This document shows positions 54,930-62,281 of a stretch of 64,000 bases of DNA, piece by piece. The notes below the pieces were generated by a model that saw only the letters and a list, made by a program, of their open reading frames with translations, was not told the DNA's origin and ran no database searches. The position numbers and the translations under genes were made by a program. How positions within the stretch are numbered: the stretch's first letter is position 1; every line of letters starts with the position of its first letter. The DNA comes from Salimicrobium flavidum. Lineage in GTDB: Bacteria; Bacillota; Bacilli; Bacillales; Halobacillaceae. The stretch lies in the NCBI RefSeq assembly GCF_900156645.1, contig NZ_FTOC01000003.1, forward strand, positions 124,001 through 188,000. Reading direction: 5' to 3'.

Positions 54930-56333
54930 ATGAATAGAAATACTTCAACATTTATGGCGGCGGTCCTTACAGCCGCCCTCATGTTCACAGCTGTTCCGGG
55001 TACGGCCTTCGCCAACCTCGACAGTGTGAATGATGAAATTAACGATCTTCGTGAGAAACGTAATAACGTCGACGAAGAACAGGGAGACGTTTCGGAAAAG
55101 AAACGACAGAAAGAATCCGAACTCTCTAAAAACGAACAGGAACAGGCTAAAACAGAAGAAGCGATCAAAGAGATAGACACGAAGCTCTCTAACACACAGG
55201 AAAAGTTGACACAAAAAGAAGAAGAGATCGCTCAGACGAAAGAAGAGATCGAAACGCTGAAACAGGAAATTACTGAGCTCGAAGACAGTATAGCCAAACG
55301 TGAAGAACTCTTATCTGATCGTCTCCGCTCCTTGCAGCAAAACGGCGGCGACGTCAAATACTTAGAAGTGCTCCTTGGATCCCAAAGTTTTGGCGACTTT
55401 TTAGAACGTGCTTCAGCGGTAACGACGATCATGGATCAGGATAAGAATATCCTCGACACCCATGTCGAAGAAAAGCGTATGCTCGAAAACAAGAAGAAGG
55501 AAGTCGAAGAGAAAAAGGCTTCCCTCGAAGATCAGAAAGCGGAACTGGAACAGCTGAAAGCTGACCTCGACAGTCAGATGAAAGAAAAAGAAGAACTGAT
55601 GGCTGAACTCGAAGTCGAGCACGGCGAGCTCCACGAAACGAAGCTTGCTCTTGAAGAAGAGCAGGAAATTCTCGAGAAGCAGGAATCCTCCCTTCAGTCC
55701 GCAATTCAGGAAGCTGAAGCCCGCGCCGCTGAAATTGAACGTCAAAAGCGCGAAGCGGAAAGAAAACGGAAAGAGCGGGAGAGACAGAGAAGAGAAGAAG
55801 CGGCAGCGGCTGCTGCAGCTGAAAAGAAAGCTGCCTCTGAATCCTCATCAAACAGTAGCTCGTCCGCATCGAGCAGCAATTCAAGCAGCAGTGCTTCAAG
55901 TTCTTCTGAGTCGACTAGCTCTGCGCCTGTAGCTACCGGCAGTGACTTCATCCGCCCGGCAAGAGGCCCGGTCACATCTGAAATGGGTCCTCGTGGAGGA
56001 AAGCAGCACTCCGGTATTGATGTCGGCGGTAATGGTGTACCGATCGTCGCCTCTGCCGCAGGACAGGTGTTCCGATCTTATCAGTCGAGTACCTATGGAA
56101 ATGTTGTTATGATCACCCATTCCATCAACGGCCAAGTGTACACGACGGTATATGCACACATGCAGAACAGACAGGTCTCTGAAGGCCAGTGGGTCGACCA
56201 GGGACAGCAGCTCGGTCTTATGGGTAACACAGGAAGATCGACAGGTCCGCACCTTCACTTTGAAGTCCACCGCGGCTCCTGGACACTGGATAAACGCAAT
56301 GCTGTTAACCCGAGAAATTACATCGGTTTCTGA
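54930..56333 (+). CDS. exported M23 peptidase with coiled-coil, probable FtsEX partner
   Basis: 467 residues, GGAG upstream. Signal peptide ends about residue 28 (TAFA). A long EnvC/PcsB-type coiled coil spans about 30-275 (with SLQQNGGDVKYLEVLLGSQS at the membrane-proximal turn), then an Ala/Ser-rich linker (about 290-335) and a LytM/M23 domain with zinc motif HSGIDVGG and HLHFEV near residue 445. Gene order ftsE-ftsX-hydrolase suggests that FtsEX activates it. B. subtilis FtsEX instead controls CwlO, an NlpC/P60 enzyme. Confidence 0.88.
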   Translation: MNRNTSTFMAAVLTAALMFTAVPGTAFANLDSVNDEINDLREKRNNVDEEQGDVSEKKRQKESELSKNEQEQAKTEEAIKEIDTKLSNTQEKLTQKEEEIAQTKEEIETLKQEITELEDSIAKREELLSDRLRSLQQNGGDVKYLEVLLGSQSFGDFLERASAVTTIMDQDKNILDTHVEEKRMLENKKKEVEEKKASLEDQKAELEQLKADLDSQMKEKEELMAELEVEHGELHETKLALEEEQEILEKQESSLQSAIQEAEARAAEIERQKREAERKRKERERQRREEAAAAAAAEKKAASESSSNSSSSASSSNSSSSASSSSESTSSAPVATGSDFIRPARGPVTSEMGPRGGKQHSGIDVGGNGVPIVASAAGQVFRSYQSSTYGNVVMITHSINGQVYTTVYAHMQNRQVSEGQWVDQGQQLGLMGNTGRSTGPHLHFEVHRGSWTLDKRNAVNPRNYIGF

Positions 56334-56352
56334 TATATTCAAAAATAATGAA

Positions 56353-56396
56353 AAAACCTCTCTGTAAGGAAAATCTTCTTGCAGGGAGGTTTTTTT
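56353..56396 (+). terminator. intrinsic terminator
   Basis: AAAAACCTCTCTGTAAG / CTTGCAGGGAGGTTTTTT, long stem ending in seven T residues, after the M23 gene. Confidence 0.9.
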
Positions 56397-56401
56397 CATA
56401 G

Positions 56402-56580
56402 GAAGTGTTCAAGTTCAGAGGTGGAGAATGAAACTTCGTCTTGACTCACAGGACCCAAAACCGATCACCGGAAGCGCTCATATGAAATTTCCGGAAAGCC
56501 CGCATTCATGCATGCGGGGAACTTCCCATCTGCAGGGAGGATTTCAACATCGAAAGATCATGAAATGTCTTATAAAAAAC
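56402..56580. repeat. diverged repeat-like stretch
   Basis: No gene. A palindrome CCCGCATTCATGCATGCGGGG (within 56498-56521) and the end CTTCCCATCTGCAGGG then GATTTCAACATCG resemble the right part of MITE-like copy 3, but the left end is not recognisable. Possibly a decayed or related element. Confidence 0.4.
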
Positions 56581-56615
56581 ATTCTTCAGAATTGTCACAT
56601 TTTTGTAATAATCCA

Positions 56616-56643
56616 TTGACTTCTACAAATGTTTTATTATAAT
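56616..56643 (+). promoter_or_regulatory. sigma-A promoter upstream of the c-di-GMP riboswitch
   Basis: TTGACT at 56616-56621, 16-nt spacer, TATAAT at 56638-56643. Near-consensus; predicted transcript start about 56650. Confidence 0.82.
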
Positions 56644-56659
56644 GAACAGTAATAACACA

Positions 56660-56777
56660 AATCAGAAGGGCTCTTCCAGAGAGATGAGAAATGGCGAGTG
56701 GCCGGCTTGAACGAGGCTTTGCCTGATTCGATGATTCTCTTAACGAATATCACCTTCCTTCGGAGCATCTTCTGATT
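56660..56777 (+). ncRNA. possible structured leader upstream of the riboswitch
   Basis: AATCAGAAG (56660-56668) pairs perfectly with CTTCTGATT (56769-56777), with an inner GCTC/GAGC helix and smaller hairpins such as ATTCG...CGAAT. The closed multi-branch layout recalls a riboswitch aptamer, but I cannot match it to a known class. Confidence 0.4.
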
Positions 56778-56868
56778 GTCATACCCAATGAGTTACTACT
56801 TCTTAAGACTTTACTTCGCTTTATTTTCTCAGCCGCGGGCAATGAAAGACTATATATGTCCTTCTTTA

Positions 56869-56949
56869 CGACAATGGCAAACCTTGTGAAAGCGGGGGGC
56901 GCAAAGCCAGGGGCCTAACGGGGAAATCCTCTATGGTAGCCGGTTATCG
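56869..56949 (+). ncRNA. c-di-GMP-I (GEMM) riboswitch
   Basis: The class I motifs appear in order: GGCAAACC (56876-56883), a GTGAAAGC tetraloop hairpin, GCGCAAAGCC (56900-56909), GGGGCCTAA as tetraloop receptor, a small hairpin, ATGGTAGCCGG and the closing P1 (CGACAA with TTATCG). A ribosome site AAGGTGG (56954-56960) follows at once without a terminator, so translational control of the next start is likely. Confidence 0.88.
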
Positions 56950-56969
56950 AATAAAGGTGGTGATGCTCA

Positions 56970-57041
56970 GTGAAAAGTAATTATTGGATTGAGACAAACA
57001 TTGAACAGCTTCTGAATCATCCGAAGTTCAAATCCCCTTAA
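56970..57041 (+). CDS. micropeptide directly behind the riboswitch (23 aa)
   Basis: GTG at 56970, 9 nt after AAGGTGG, encodes MKSNYWIETNIEQLLNHPKF followed by KSP and a TAA. It is the only open frame with a well-placed ribosome site right after the c-di-GMP aptamer; an ATG at 56963 gives only five residues. It may be a regulated small protein, a leader peptide, or the start of a decayed gene. Not recognised. Confidence 0.4.
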   Translation: MKSNYWIETNIEQLLNHPKFKSP

Positions 57042-57404
57042 CCTTCATAAGGGTTACAGCACGGCCAATTTTTCATTGCTCGGTTGTTGATCTGATTGGA
57101 AGGAAAAGGTTGGATATGTCTCATTCTCTGCATCTATATAAGTCATTCGCTAAAGCGGAAGACCTCATGATTCTACCCATTTCAAGACCATTTCCTGGAG
57201 TGAACCGGTAGGACGTCCGGAATTTTGAAAGAACTTCATAAATTCCTGAGCGCTACCCACCTGTTCTTCCGAAAACCATCCCACTCTATCGATCAGCATC
57301 GAAATTACTAATTTACAACTACTATTAACCCTTGAATGTTCTTTGGTTGCTTAATTATGCAGGACCCCTTGAAACCATTGGAAATTTCAGACTCTCCCAT
57401 AAGT
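57042..57404. other. non-coding gap, no gene recognised
   Basis: About 360 nt of lower GC than the flanks. One short open frame (57116-57211, 31 codons from ATG) lacks a ribosome site. No terminator or aptamer is clear. It may be the untranslated run between the riboswitch transcript and the next operon, or the remains of a lost gene. Confidence 0.5.
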
Positions 57405-57434
57405 TTGACTATGAACGTTTATGTTTTTTAATAT
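57405..57434 (+). promoter_or_regulatory. probable sigma-A promoter of the partner-switch operon
   Basis: TTGACT at 57405-57410, 18-nt spacer, TAATAT at 57429-57434, about 115 nt before the first gene. If used, the operon could be expressed apart from the riboswitch transcript. Confidence 0.5.
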
Positions 57435-57551
57435 GTCCGCTTCACCTCTATGTTTTCTGAGACTTGTAGATGTCCTGCTTATCATCGTATGTCATCGATG
57501 TGAAAAAGTTTCTCCAGCTTAGAAAAATATAACCATATCCTGGAGGGGGTG

Positions 57552-58955
57552 ATGAAAATGAAAGATTCACACAGGGGCAGAGATAGCAGTAATTCCCTTC
57601 TTATCGGATTTATTTCCCGGGAAATTGCAACCTCACTCAACCTTTCCCAGGAAGAAATAGATGAGATCTACGATGCCGCTTTGATTTTTGAAACAGGCGG
57701 AACTCCAGCTGAAGGGCCCGTTTCTTACCCCCTTGATAAAAAGAGAAAAGCGGGAGAAACGGAAAACATCGGAGATTCGAAAGCTCAGGAGTATGTATAT
57801 TATCGTCAGGAACATTGGGACGGTTCCGGCTTCCCCGAAGGTCTACAAAAAAAAGAGATACCTCTCGGGGCGCGGATCCTTCGTTTGGCCGAAGAATATG
57901 TACGCATTACCCAGGTGGAATCCGGTGCAACAAAGAAACAGGAATTTCAAAATCTATGCTCTACGGTCATCGATCCCGGATTGGCTGCACATTTTCTGAA
58001 GACCTTCGATTTCGAAACGATGAAGAGAATCAGGGGATACGAAAAAAGAATAGAGGGCGCCTCTGTGCCTTCTTTGACAAGCCGGGTGCTTGAAAACAGA
58101 GAGGATTATGAACTTCTTCGTACATCCAGCACGTGTCTGACCGTAAATTACAAAAATGGTAGGTTCCTGGACGAATGGGAACAGGAAACGGTTGTCCCTA
58201 TGGAGGAAAGCTTACGGAGCATCCTGGAGGGATACCGTTTTTCTATGGAGAATTATCAGCAGTACCTGGAGGATGAATATACCAAAAATGTATATGATGT
58301 ACATTTGAAGAGCGTACAGGATGGCATCTCTATCGTGATGTGTGACGTTACTCCCCTGCTCGACTATGAAAGAAAACAGGAAGAAATAATCCGGAAACTG
58401 TATCGTGACGTTGTTTTTTCGGTGACCGAGGGGAAACTGATGATTCAGGAGCCTCATGAACTCGTTTACGGAAAGGGGGAGGAGCTGTTCGACCTCCCTA
58501 TTCAGAAAAGCGAAGATGTGAAGAGGGCGAGAGAAATATTGGCAGAGACGATCGCATCTTTTTTCACGAAGAAAGAAGTATACTTCCTGAAACTGTGTTT
58601 GTCTGAAGGAACGACGAATGTTCTGAAACACGCGGAGAACGGACGGGCCCGCGCCTTCAAAGAGGATGGAAGGATAAGGATCGTCGTCAGTGACAACGGT
58701 GCCGGTATCCCTTTAGAAGATATTCCGAAAGCCGCGCTTTACGCCGGTTACTCTTCCAGTGAGTCCCTGGGCCAGGGGTATCATCTGTTGCTTACGTTTG
58801 CCGACCGTGTGCTGTTAAGTACGGACGGGGACGGGACAGTGTTGATCATAGAGAAAAAGCTGGATGATCAATCAGAACAGGATTCTGGTCCTCCTGGAAA
58901 TAAAAGCTATGAACAGAAGGAGGAAAATGATGTTTTCCATAACTCCCCAGAGTAA
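57552..58955 (+). CDS. degenerate HD-GYP domain fused to RsbW-type ATPase/kinase
   Basis: ATG at 57552 follows GGAGGGGG; 467 residues. The N-terminal part (about 15-165) is HD-GYP-like: YRQEHWDGSGFPEGL then IPLGARILRLAEEY is the GYP region, but the catalytic HD of AALLHDIGK is replaced by AALIFETGG, so hydrolysis is unlikely. The middle (about 180-300) is PAS-like with a signalling helix. The C-terminal HATPase (about 325-435) has LSEGTTNVLKHAENG, SDNGAGIP and LGQGYHLLL, as in anti-sigma kinases. It overlaps the STAS gene. Predicted to sense a signal, perhaps c-di-GMP, and phosphorylate the STAS protein. Confidence 0.78.
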   Translation: MKMKDSHRGRDSSNSLLIGFISREIATSLNLSQEEIDEIYDAALIFETGGTPAEGPVSYPLDKKRKAGETENIGDSKAQEYVYYRQEHWDGSGFPEGLQKKEIPLGARILRLAEEYVRITQVESGATKKQEFQNLCSTVIDPGLAAHFLKTFDFETMKRIRGYEKRIEGASVPSLTSRVLENREDYELLRTSSTCLTVNYKNGRFLDEWEQETVVPMEESLRSILEGYRFSMENYQQYLEDEYTKNVYDVHLKSVQDGISIVMCDVTPLLDYERKQEEIIRKLYRDVVFSVTEGKLMIQEPHELVYGKGEELFDLPIQKSEDVKRAREILAETIASFFTKKEVYFLKLCLSEGTTNVLKHAENGRARAFKEDGRIRIVVSDNGAGIPLEDIPKAALYAGYSSSESLGQGYHLLLTFADRVLLSTDGDGTVLIIEKKLDDQSEQDSGPPGNKSYEQKEENDVFHNSPE

Positions 58956-59253
58956 GGAAGATAAACTGACGCTATACCTGGACGGGACGCTGGATATCAG
59001 CACCGTGCCCGACTGGAATAAAGAACTGGAAAATATCGAGGACTTCTCTTGTATCCATCTATGCACGATCGACTTCACTTATTTATCGTTCATCGATTCG
59101 ACGGGAATCGGAGTACTGCTCGATTTCATTTATCTTGCCGAAAAGAATGAGTTCGCTCTGGAATTTGAAAATATGTCCGAAGAGATCCACGAAGTTCTGG
59201 ACATCGTGGGGATATTCGAAATAAAAGACACCGTATTGAAAGGGGTATCGTAG
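58930..59253 (+). CDS. STAS-domain anti-sigma-factor antagonist
   Basis: ATG at 58930 has AAGGAGG about 7 nt upstream and lies inside the end of the preceding gene. 107 residues in one STAS domain: DKLTLYLDGTLDISTVPDWN, then the phosphorylatable serine in SFIDSTGIGVLLDF (Ser 57). In RsbV/SpoIIAA proteins the unphosphorylated form frees a target from its kinase. Kinase (upstream) and phosphatase (downstream) are adjacent. Confidence 0.88.
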   Translation: MFSITPQSKEDKLTLYLDGTLDISTVPDWNKELENIEDFSCIHLCTIDFTYLSFIDSTGIGVLLDFIYLAEKNEFALEFENMSEEIHEVLDIVGIFEIKDTVLKGVS

Positions 59254-60017
59254 TGGCATTCGCGGGTAATCTGATGAATCATTTCACCACGAGTCAACTG
59301 AACAAAGAGATGGATGACGCCAGACGTATCCAGATGTCTCTCCTGAGTGGAGAGCCGCCGGAACTGTTCCGCGGATCGCTGAGTGGAATGTCACTACCTG
59401 CCCGGTTGATCGGGGGAGACTATTTCGATTATCTGATGATTGATGAGGAAAGGATAAGGATAGTGGTAGGGGACGTGATGGGAAAAGGGATCCCTGCGGC
59501 GATGCTGATGACGATGCTGAGGGGGTCTTTTCGTACCACGGCTTCTTATGCAGGAGGACCGGGAGAGACGCTCCGGAAGATGAACGAAGCGCTATGTGAC
59601 GATCTAAAGGCTCTCCGTTCATTCGCTACCCTCTTCTGTGCGGACTGGAATGTAAGGACAAACGAGCTCTCGTTCGCAAATGCCGGTCACAACCCTCCGC
59701 TATACATAACAGAGAATGGAATTTCCAATCTGAAAGCGAAGGGGGTAATGGTAGGGGCCTTGCCGCATCAGTCTTATGAACAGGGGTCTTTGACGCTTGC
59801 GTGCGGAGAAGGCGTGCTCTTTTACACGGACGGCATTACGGAAGCGGAAAATCAGGCCGGAGAGCAGTTTTCAAAAGAACGTCTCCATTCCTTGCTTCAT
59901 GATATCAAAGCTTTCTCTTCCCGGGAGATTGTCAGTAAAATTCTTTATTCTCTCGCTCAGTTCACGAATAATAAGCCGCAAAACGATGATATTACGATGA
60001 TAATGCTCAAAAATTGA
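59253..60017 (+). CDS. PP2C-type serine phosphatase (RsbU/SpoIIE-like)
   Basis: GTG at 59253 overlaps the STAS stop (TAGTG), AAAGGGG upstream. 254 residues: a short helical N-terminus (DDARRIQMSLL) and a SpoIIE-type PP2C domain with metal residues in GGDYFDY (54-60), VVGDVMGKGIPAAMLM, ANAGHNPPLY, YTDGITEAENQ and QNDDITMIML. No sensor domain is fused, so input probably comes through protein contacts at its N-terminal helix. Expected to dephosphorylate the STAS protein. Confidence 0.9.
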   Translation: MAFAGNLMNHFTTSQLNKEMDDARRIQMSLLSGEPPELFRGSLSGMSLPARLIGGDYFDYLMIDEERIRIVVGDVMGKGIPAAMLMTMLRGSFRTTASYAGGPGETLRKMNEALCDDLKALRSFATLFCADWNVRTNELSFANAGHNPPLYITENGISNLKAKGVMVGALPHQSYEQGSLTLACGEGVLFYTDGITEAENQAGEQFSKERLHSLLHDIKAFSSREIVSKILYSLAQFTNNKPQNDDITMIMLKN

Positions 60018-60035
60018 CAGGGGGAGGTGAGTGCG

Positions 60036-62084
60036 GTGGTACAAAGCATGGTTTCCAAAGGGAAGGATATCGAAGAAGCGATTGAATCCGCTTTGACGGT
60101 AATGGAGAAAGACCGGAAACAGGTGGACATCGAAGTGATCGACTCCGGGAAAAAACGTATGCTCTGGTCCAGGCCTGCTGTGGTGAAAGTCACCTACAGC
60201 ACAGAGGAGAAAAAGGGAAAATCGATCAGTCCCTCAGAAGAAGACTGGCTCGATAACATGGAACAGATGCGGCAGTACCAACCCTCCCAGAAAGCCCCTG
60301 CACCTCCGGTGGAAACGGAAGTGTCAAGTGAAGCCTGGATAACAGATGGCAAAATATTTTATAACCACAGCGGAGAAAAGGATTTTCCGACCGTGACTCC
60401 CGGCGATCACGTGGCGATTATCAGGAACGGAGAAGAAGTGAAGGGGACCGCACTCGTCGAACCGGGGGATGTGTTCACAACCCGGGTCGAGGAGCATAAG
60501 GAAGAAACATTTTGGAAAGTGAAGATCGATGCGAAAAAGATGAAGGCCCACTTGAAGCTTCAGGTAGGTAGGATATGGAAATATGAAGTGATCGATCAGA
60601 AACCTGTCCGGAATCTGGAAGTGACTGCAAAACAGATCGAACTCATTGAAAATGCACTTACGAAAAAAGACGTTTATCAATGGCTTGAAGAGAATATCGT
60701 TACGGACGGAATTCTTCATTATACGATTGAAGAAGCTATCAATGCGGAAACCGATCAGGAGTTCATGATCGCTGAAGGGGTAGCACCGACGCGAGGTGCA
60801 AATGGAAACGTGGAGTTCTATATAGACACGACAGCAGAAAAAGTGGAGTACAGGGAAAAAGAAAACGGAACGGTCGATTTCAAAAATGCGCGTCGGTTTT
60901 CCAACGTCTCGCGCGGAGAAATGATCGGGAAAGTCATCGATGCCGTGCCCGGAGAGCCCGGGGTCAATATTCATGGAGAAAAGATTCCGCCCCCGCCGGT
61001 CCATGAAGCTAAACTGCGACTGGATAAAAGTGTACAGTTGGTAGAACCCGACCAGCTCGTCTCGCTCGCGGAAGGTCGTTTGGACGTGGAGCGCAGGGGC
61101 GTGCTTTGTAAAGTGAAGGTAGTTCCGAAACTTTACGTGAACCGGAATGTGGACGTGAAATACGGAAATGTCGATTACTACGGGGATGTCGAGGTCCGGG
61201 GTAGCGTGCTCGAGTTTATGGAAGTGAAAGCCAAAGGGGAAGTGCAGGTGCACGGCTCTGTCCATTTCTCCAAAATTAACACGGCGCGCTCCATCTATTG
61301 CGGAAGGAATGTGATCCAGAGCAACTTGAGTTCCGGGGAGCGCACCTTCACCGTCCAGGAGCTGACGGATGACCTGGAAACGGTGCTTTCCGGTCTCGGG
61401 AAGTGTATAGCCGCAGCGGAGCAGCTTGCGGGGGTTTCTGCTTTTTCGAATAAAGATCTGTCGGAAAAAGGGCTCAGTTCACTCATCCGTCTGCTTATGG
61501 AGAAGAAGCTTTCCTGGGTGCGACAGGCGATGTTGCGTTATGTGGCCAAGGTGAAAAAACACAGGGACACACTCGATGAAGAATGGATCGTCATCCAGGA
61601 AAGGATCGAGAAAGGGTTTGTGCTGTATCATCCTGATTCGTTCAAATCGATCACGGCGATCCAGGAATTCGAGGAATACATCCGTGAATGGCTCGAAGCG
61701 ACGGACGGAGAAGTCACGGAGAGTGGCAATAGAATCGTCATCCCGTACGCTCTCAAAAGTCAAATTTATTCGAGTGGGGATATCATGATCAAAGGGCAGG
61801 GATGTTATAACTCGAAGCTTCATGCCGGGAGAAACATCGAGGTCACGGGTGTGGTGAGGGGTGGCTATCTGTTTGCCGAAGAAGGGCTCCATCTCTTTGA
61901 AGCCGGGCTCGAAGGTGGAGGAGTGAGTGTCGTCCTCGGCACATCTGAAACCGGAGAAGTGAAAATAGATACCGTTTATGAAGATACGATTGTCCTCGTC
62001 GGCACGAAGCGTCATGTTTTCATGAAAACGATGCATGATGTAAGAGCCAGGCTTGATGAAGAAGGGGAATTGCTCCTGTTTTGA
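60036..62084 (+). CDS. fapA: FapA/DUF342 polymer-forming protein
   Basis: GTG at 60036 is preferred (GGAGG 8 nt upstream) over 60027; 682 residues. The N-terminal 60 residues (SKGKDIEEAIESALTVMEKD) resemble a Jag-N-type module. The rest is the DUF342 beta-helix: APTRGANGNVEFYIDT, VIDAVPGEPGVNIHGEKIPP and GNVDYYGDVEVRGSVLEFME near residue 365. A coiled-coil insert spans about 440-540. Family members affect flagellar assembly or placement in some bacteria. Last gene of the partner-switch operon, so perhaps its target. Confidence 0.85.
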   Translation: MVQSMVSKGKDIEEAIESALTVMEKDRKQVDIEVIDSGKKRMLWSRPAVVKVTYSTEEKKGKSISPSEEDWLDNMEQMRQYQPSQKAPAPPVETEVSSEAWITDGKIFYNHSGEKDFPTVTPGDHVAIIRNGEEVKGTALVEPGDVFTTRVEEHKEETFWKVKIDAKKMKAHLKLQVGRIWKYEVIDQKPVRNLEVTAKQIELIENALTKKDVYQWLEENIVTDGILHYTIEEAINAETDQEFMIAEGVAPTRGANGNVEFYIDTTAEKVEYREKENGTVDFKNARRFSNVSRGEMIGKVIDAVPGEPGVNIHGEKIPPPPVHEAKLRLDKSVQLVEPDQLVSLAEGRLDVERRGVLCKVKVVPKLYVNRNVDVKYGNVDYYGDVEVRGSVLEFMEVKAKGEVQVHGSVHFSKINTARSIYCGRNVIQSNLSSGERTFTVQELTDDLETVLSGLGKCIAAAEQLAGVSAFSNKDLSEKGLSSLIRLLMEKKLSWVRQAMLRYVAKVKKHRDTLDEEWIVIQERIEKGFVLYHPDSFKSITAIQEFEEYIREWLEATDGEVTESGNRIVIPYALKSQIYSSGDIMIKGQGCYNSKLHAGRNIEVTGVVRGGYLFAEEGLHLFEAGLEGGGVSVVLGTSETGEVKIDTVYEDTIVLVGTKRHVFMKTMHDVRARLDEEGELLLF

Positions 62085-62107
62085 CGTATAGACCTCTTTA
62101 GAAGACT

Positions 62108-62159
62108 TTACGGCAAGGAAGGACAGACAGCGCTAATGGGAGATCTATGATAGCCGTAA
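62108..62159 (+). ncRNA. c-di-GMP-I-like motif, possibly degenerate
   Basis: TTACGGC (62108-62114) pairs with GCCGTAA (62153-62159), enclosing GCTAATGGG and ATCTATGATAGCC, which recall the receptor half of a c-di-GMP-I aptamer. The GGCAAACC / CAAAGCC half is missing or shrunken. A terminator abuts it. Confidence 0.3.
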
Positions 62160-62192
62160 TCCGTTTCTCTTACGTAGGGGAAACGGATTTTT
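62159..62192 (+). terminator. intrinsic terminator
   Basis: ATCCGTTTC / GAAACGGAT stem with CTCTTACGTAGG loop, then TTTTT. Ends the fapA operon or, with the element before it, may act as an attenuator for ctpB. Confidence 0.85.
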
Positions 62193-62281
62193 GACGGGAG
62201 GAGAAAATCATCGAGCAATCTTCCTCTTCTGTGTTAAGATTAGAAAAGGATTTAAGTTTTTAAGAGAAAGGTGTCCTAGCT

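Noticed and set aside
57116-57211. 31-codon frame in the gap after the riboswitch
   Set aside because: It has no ribosome site and no recognisable sequence; too weak to call.
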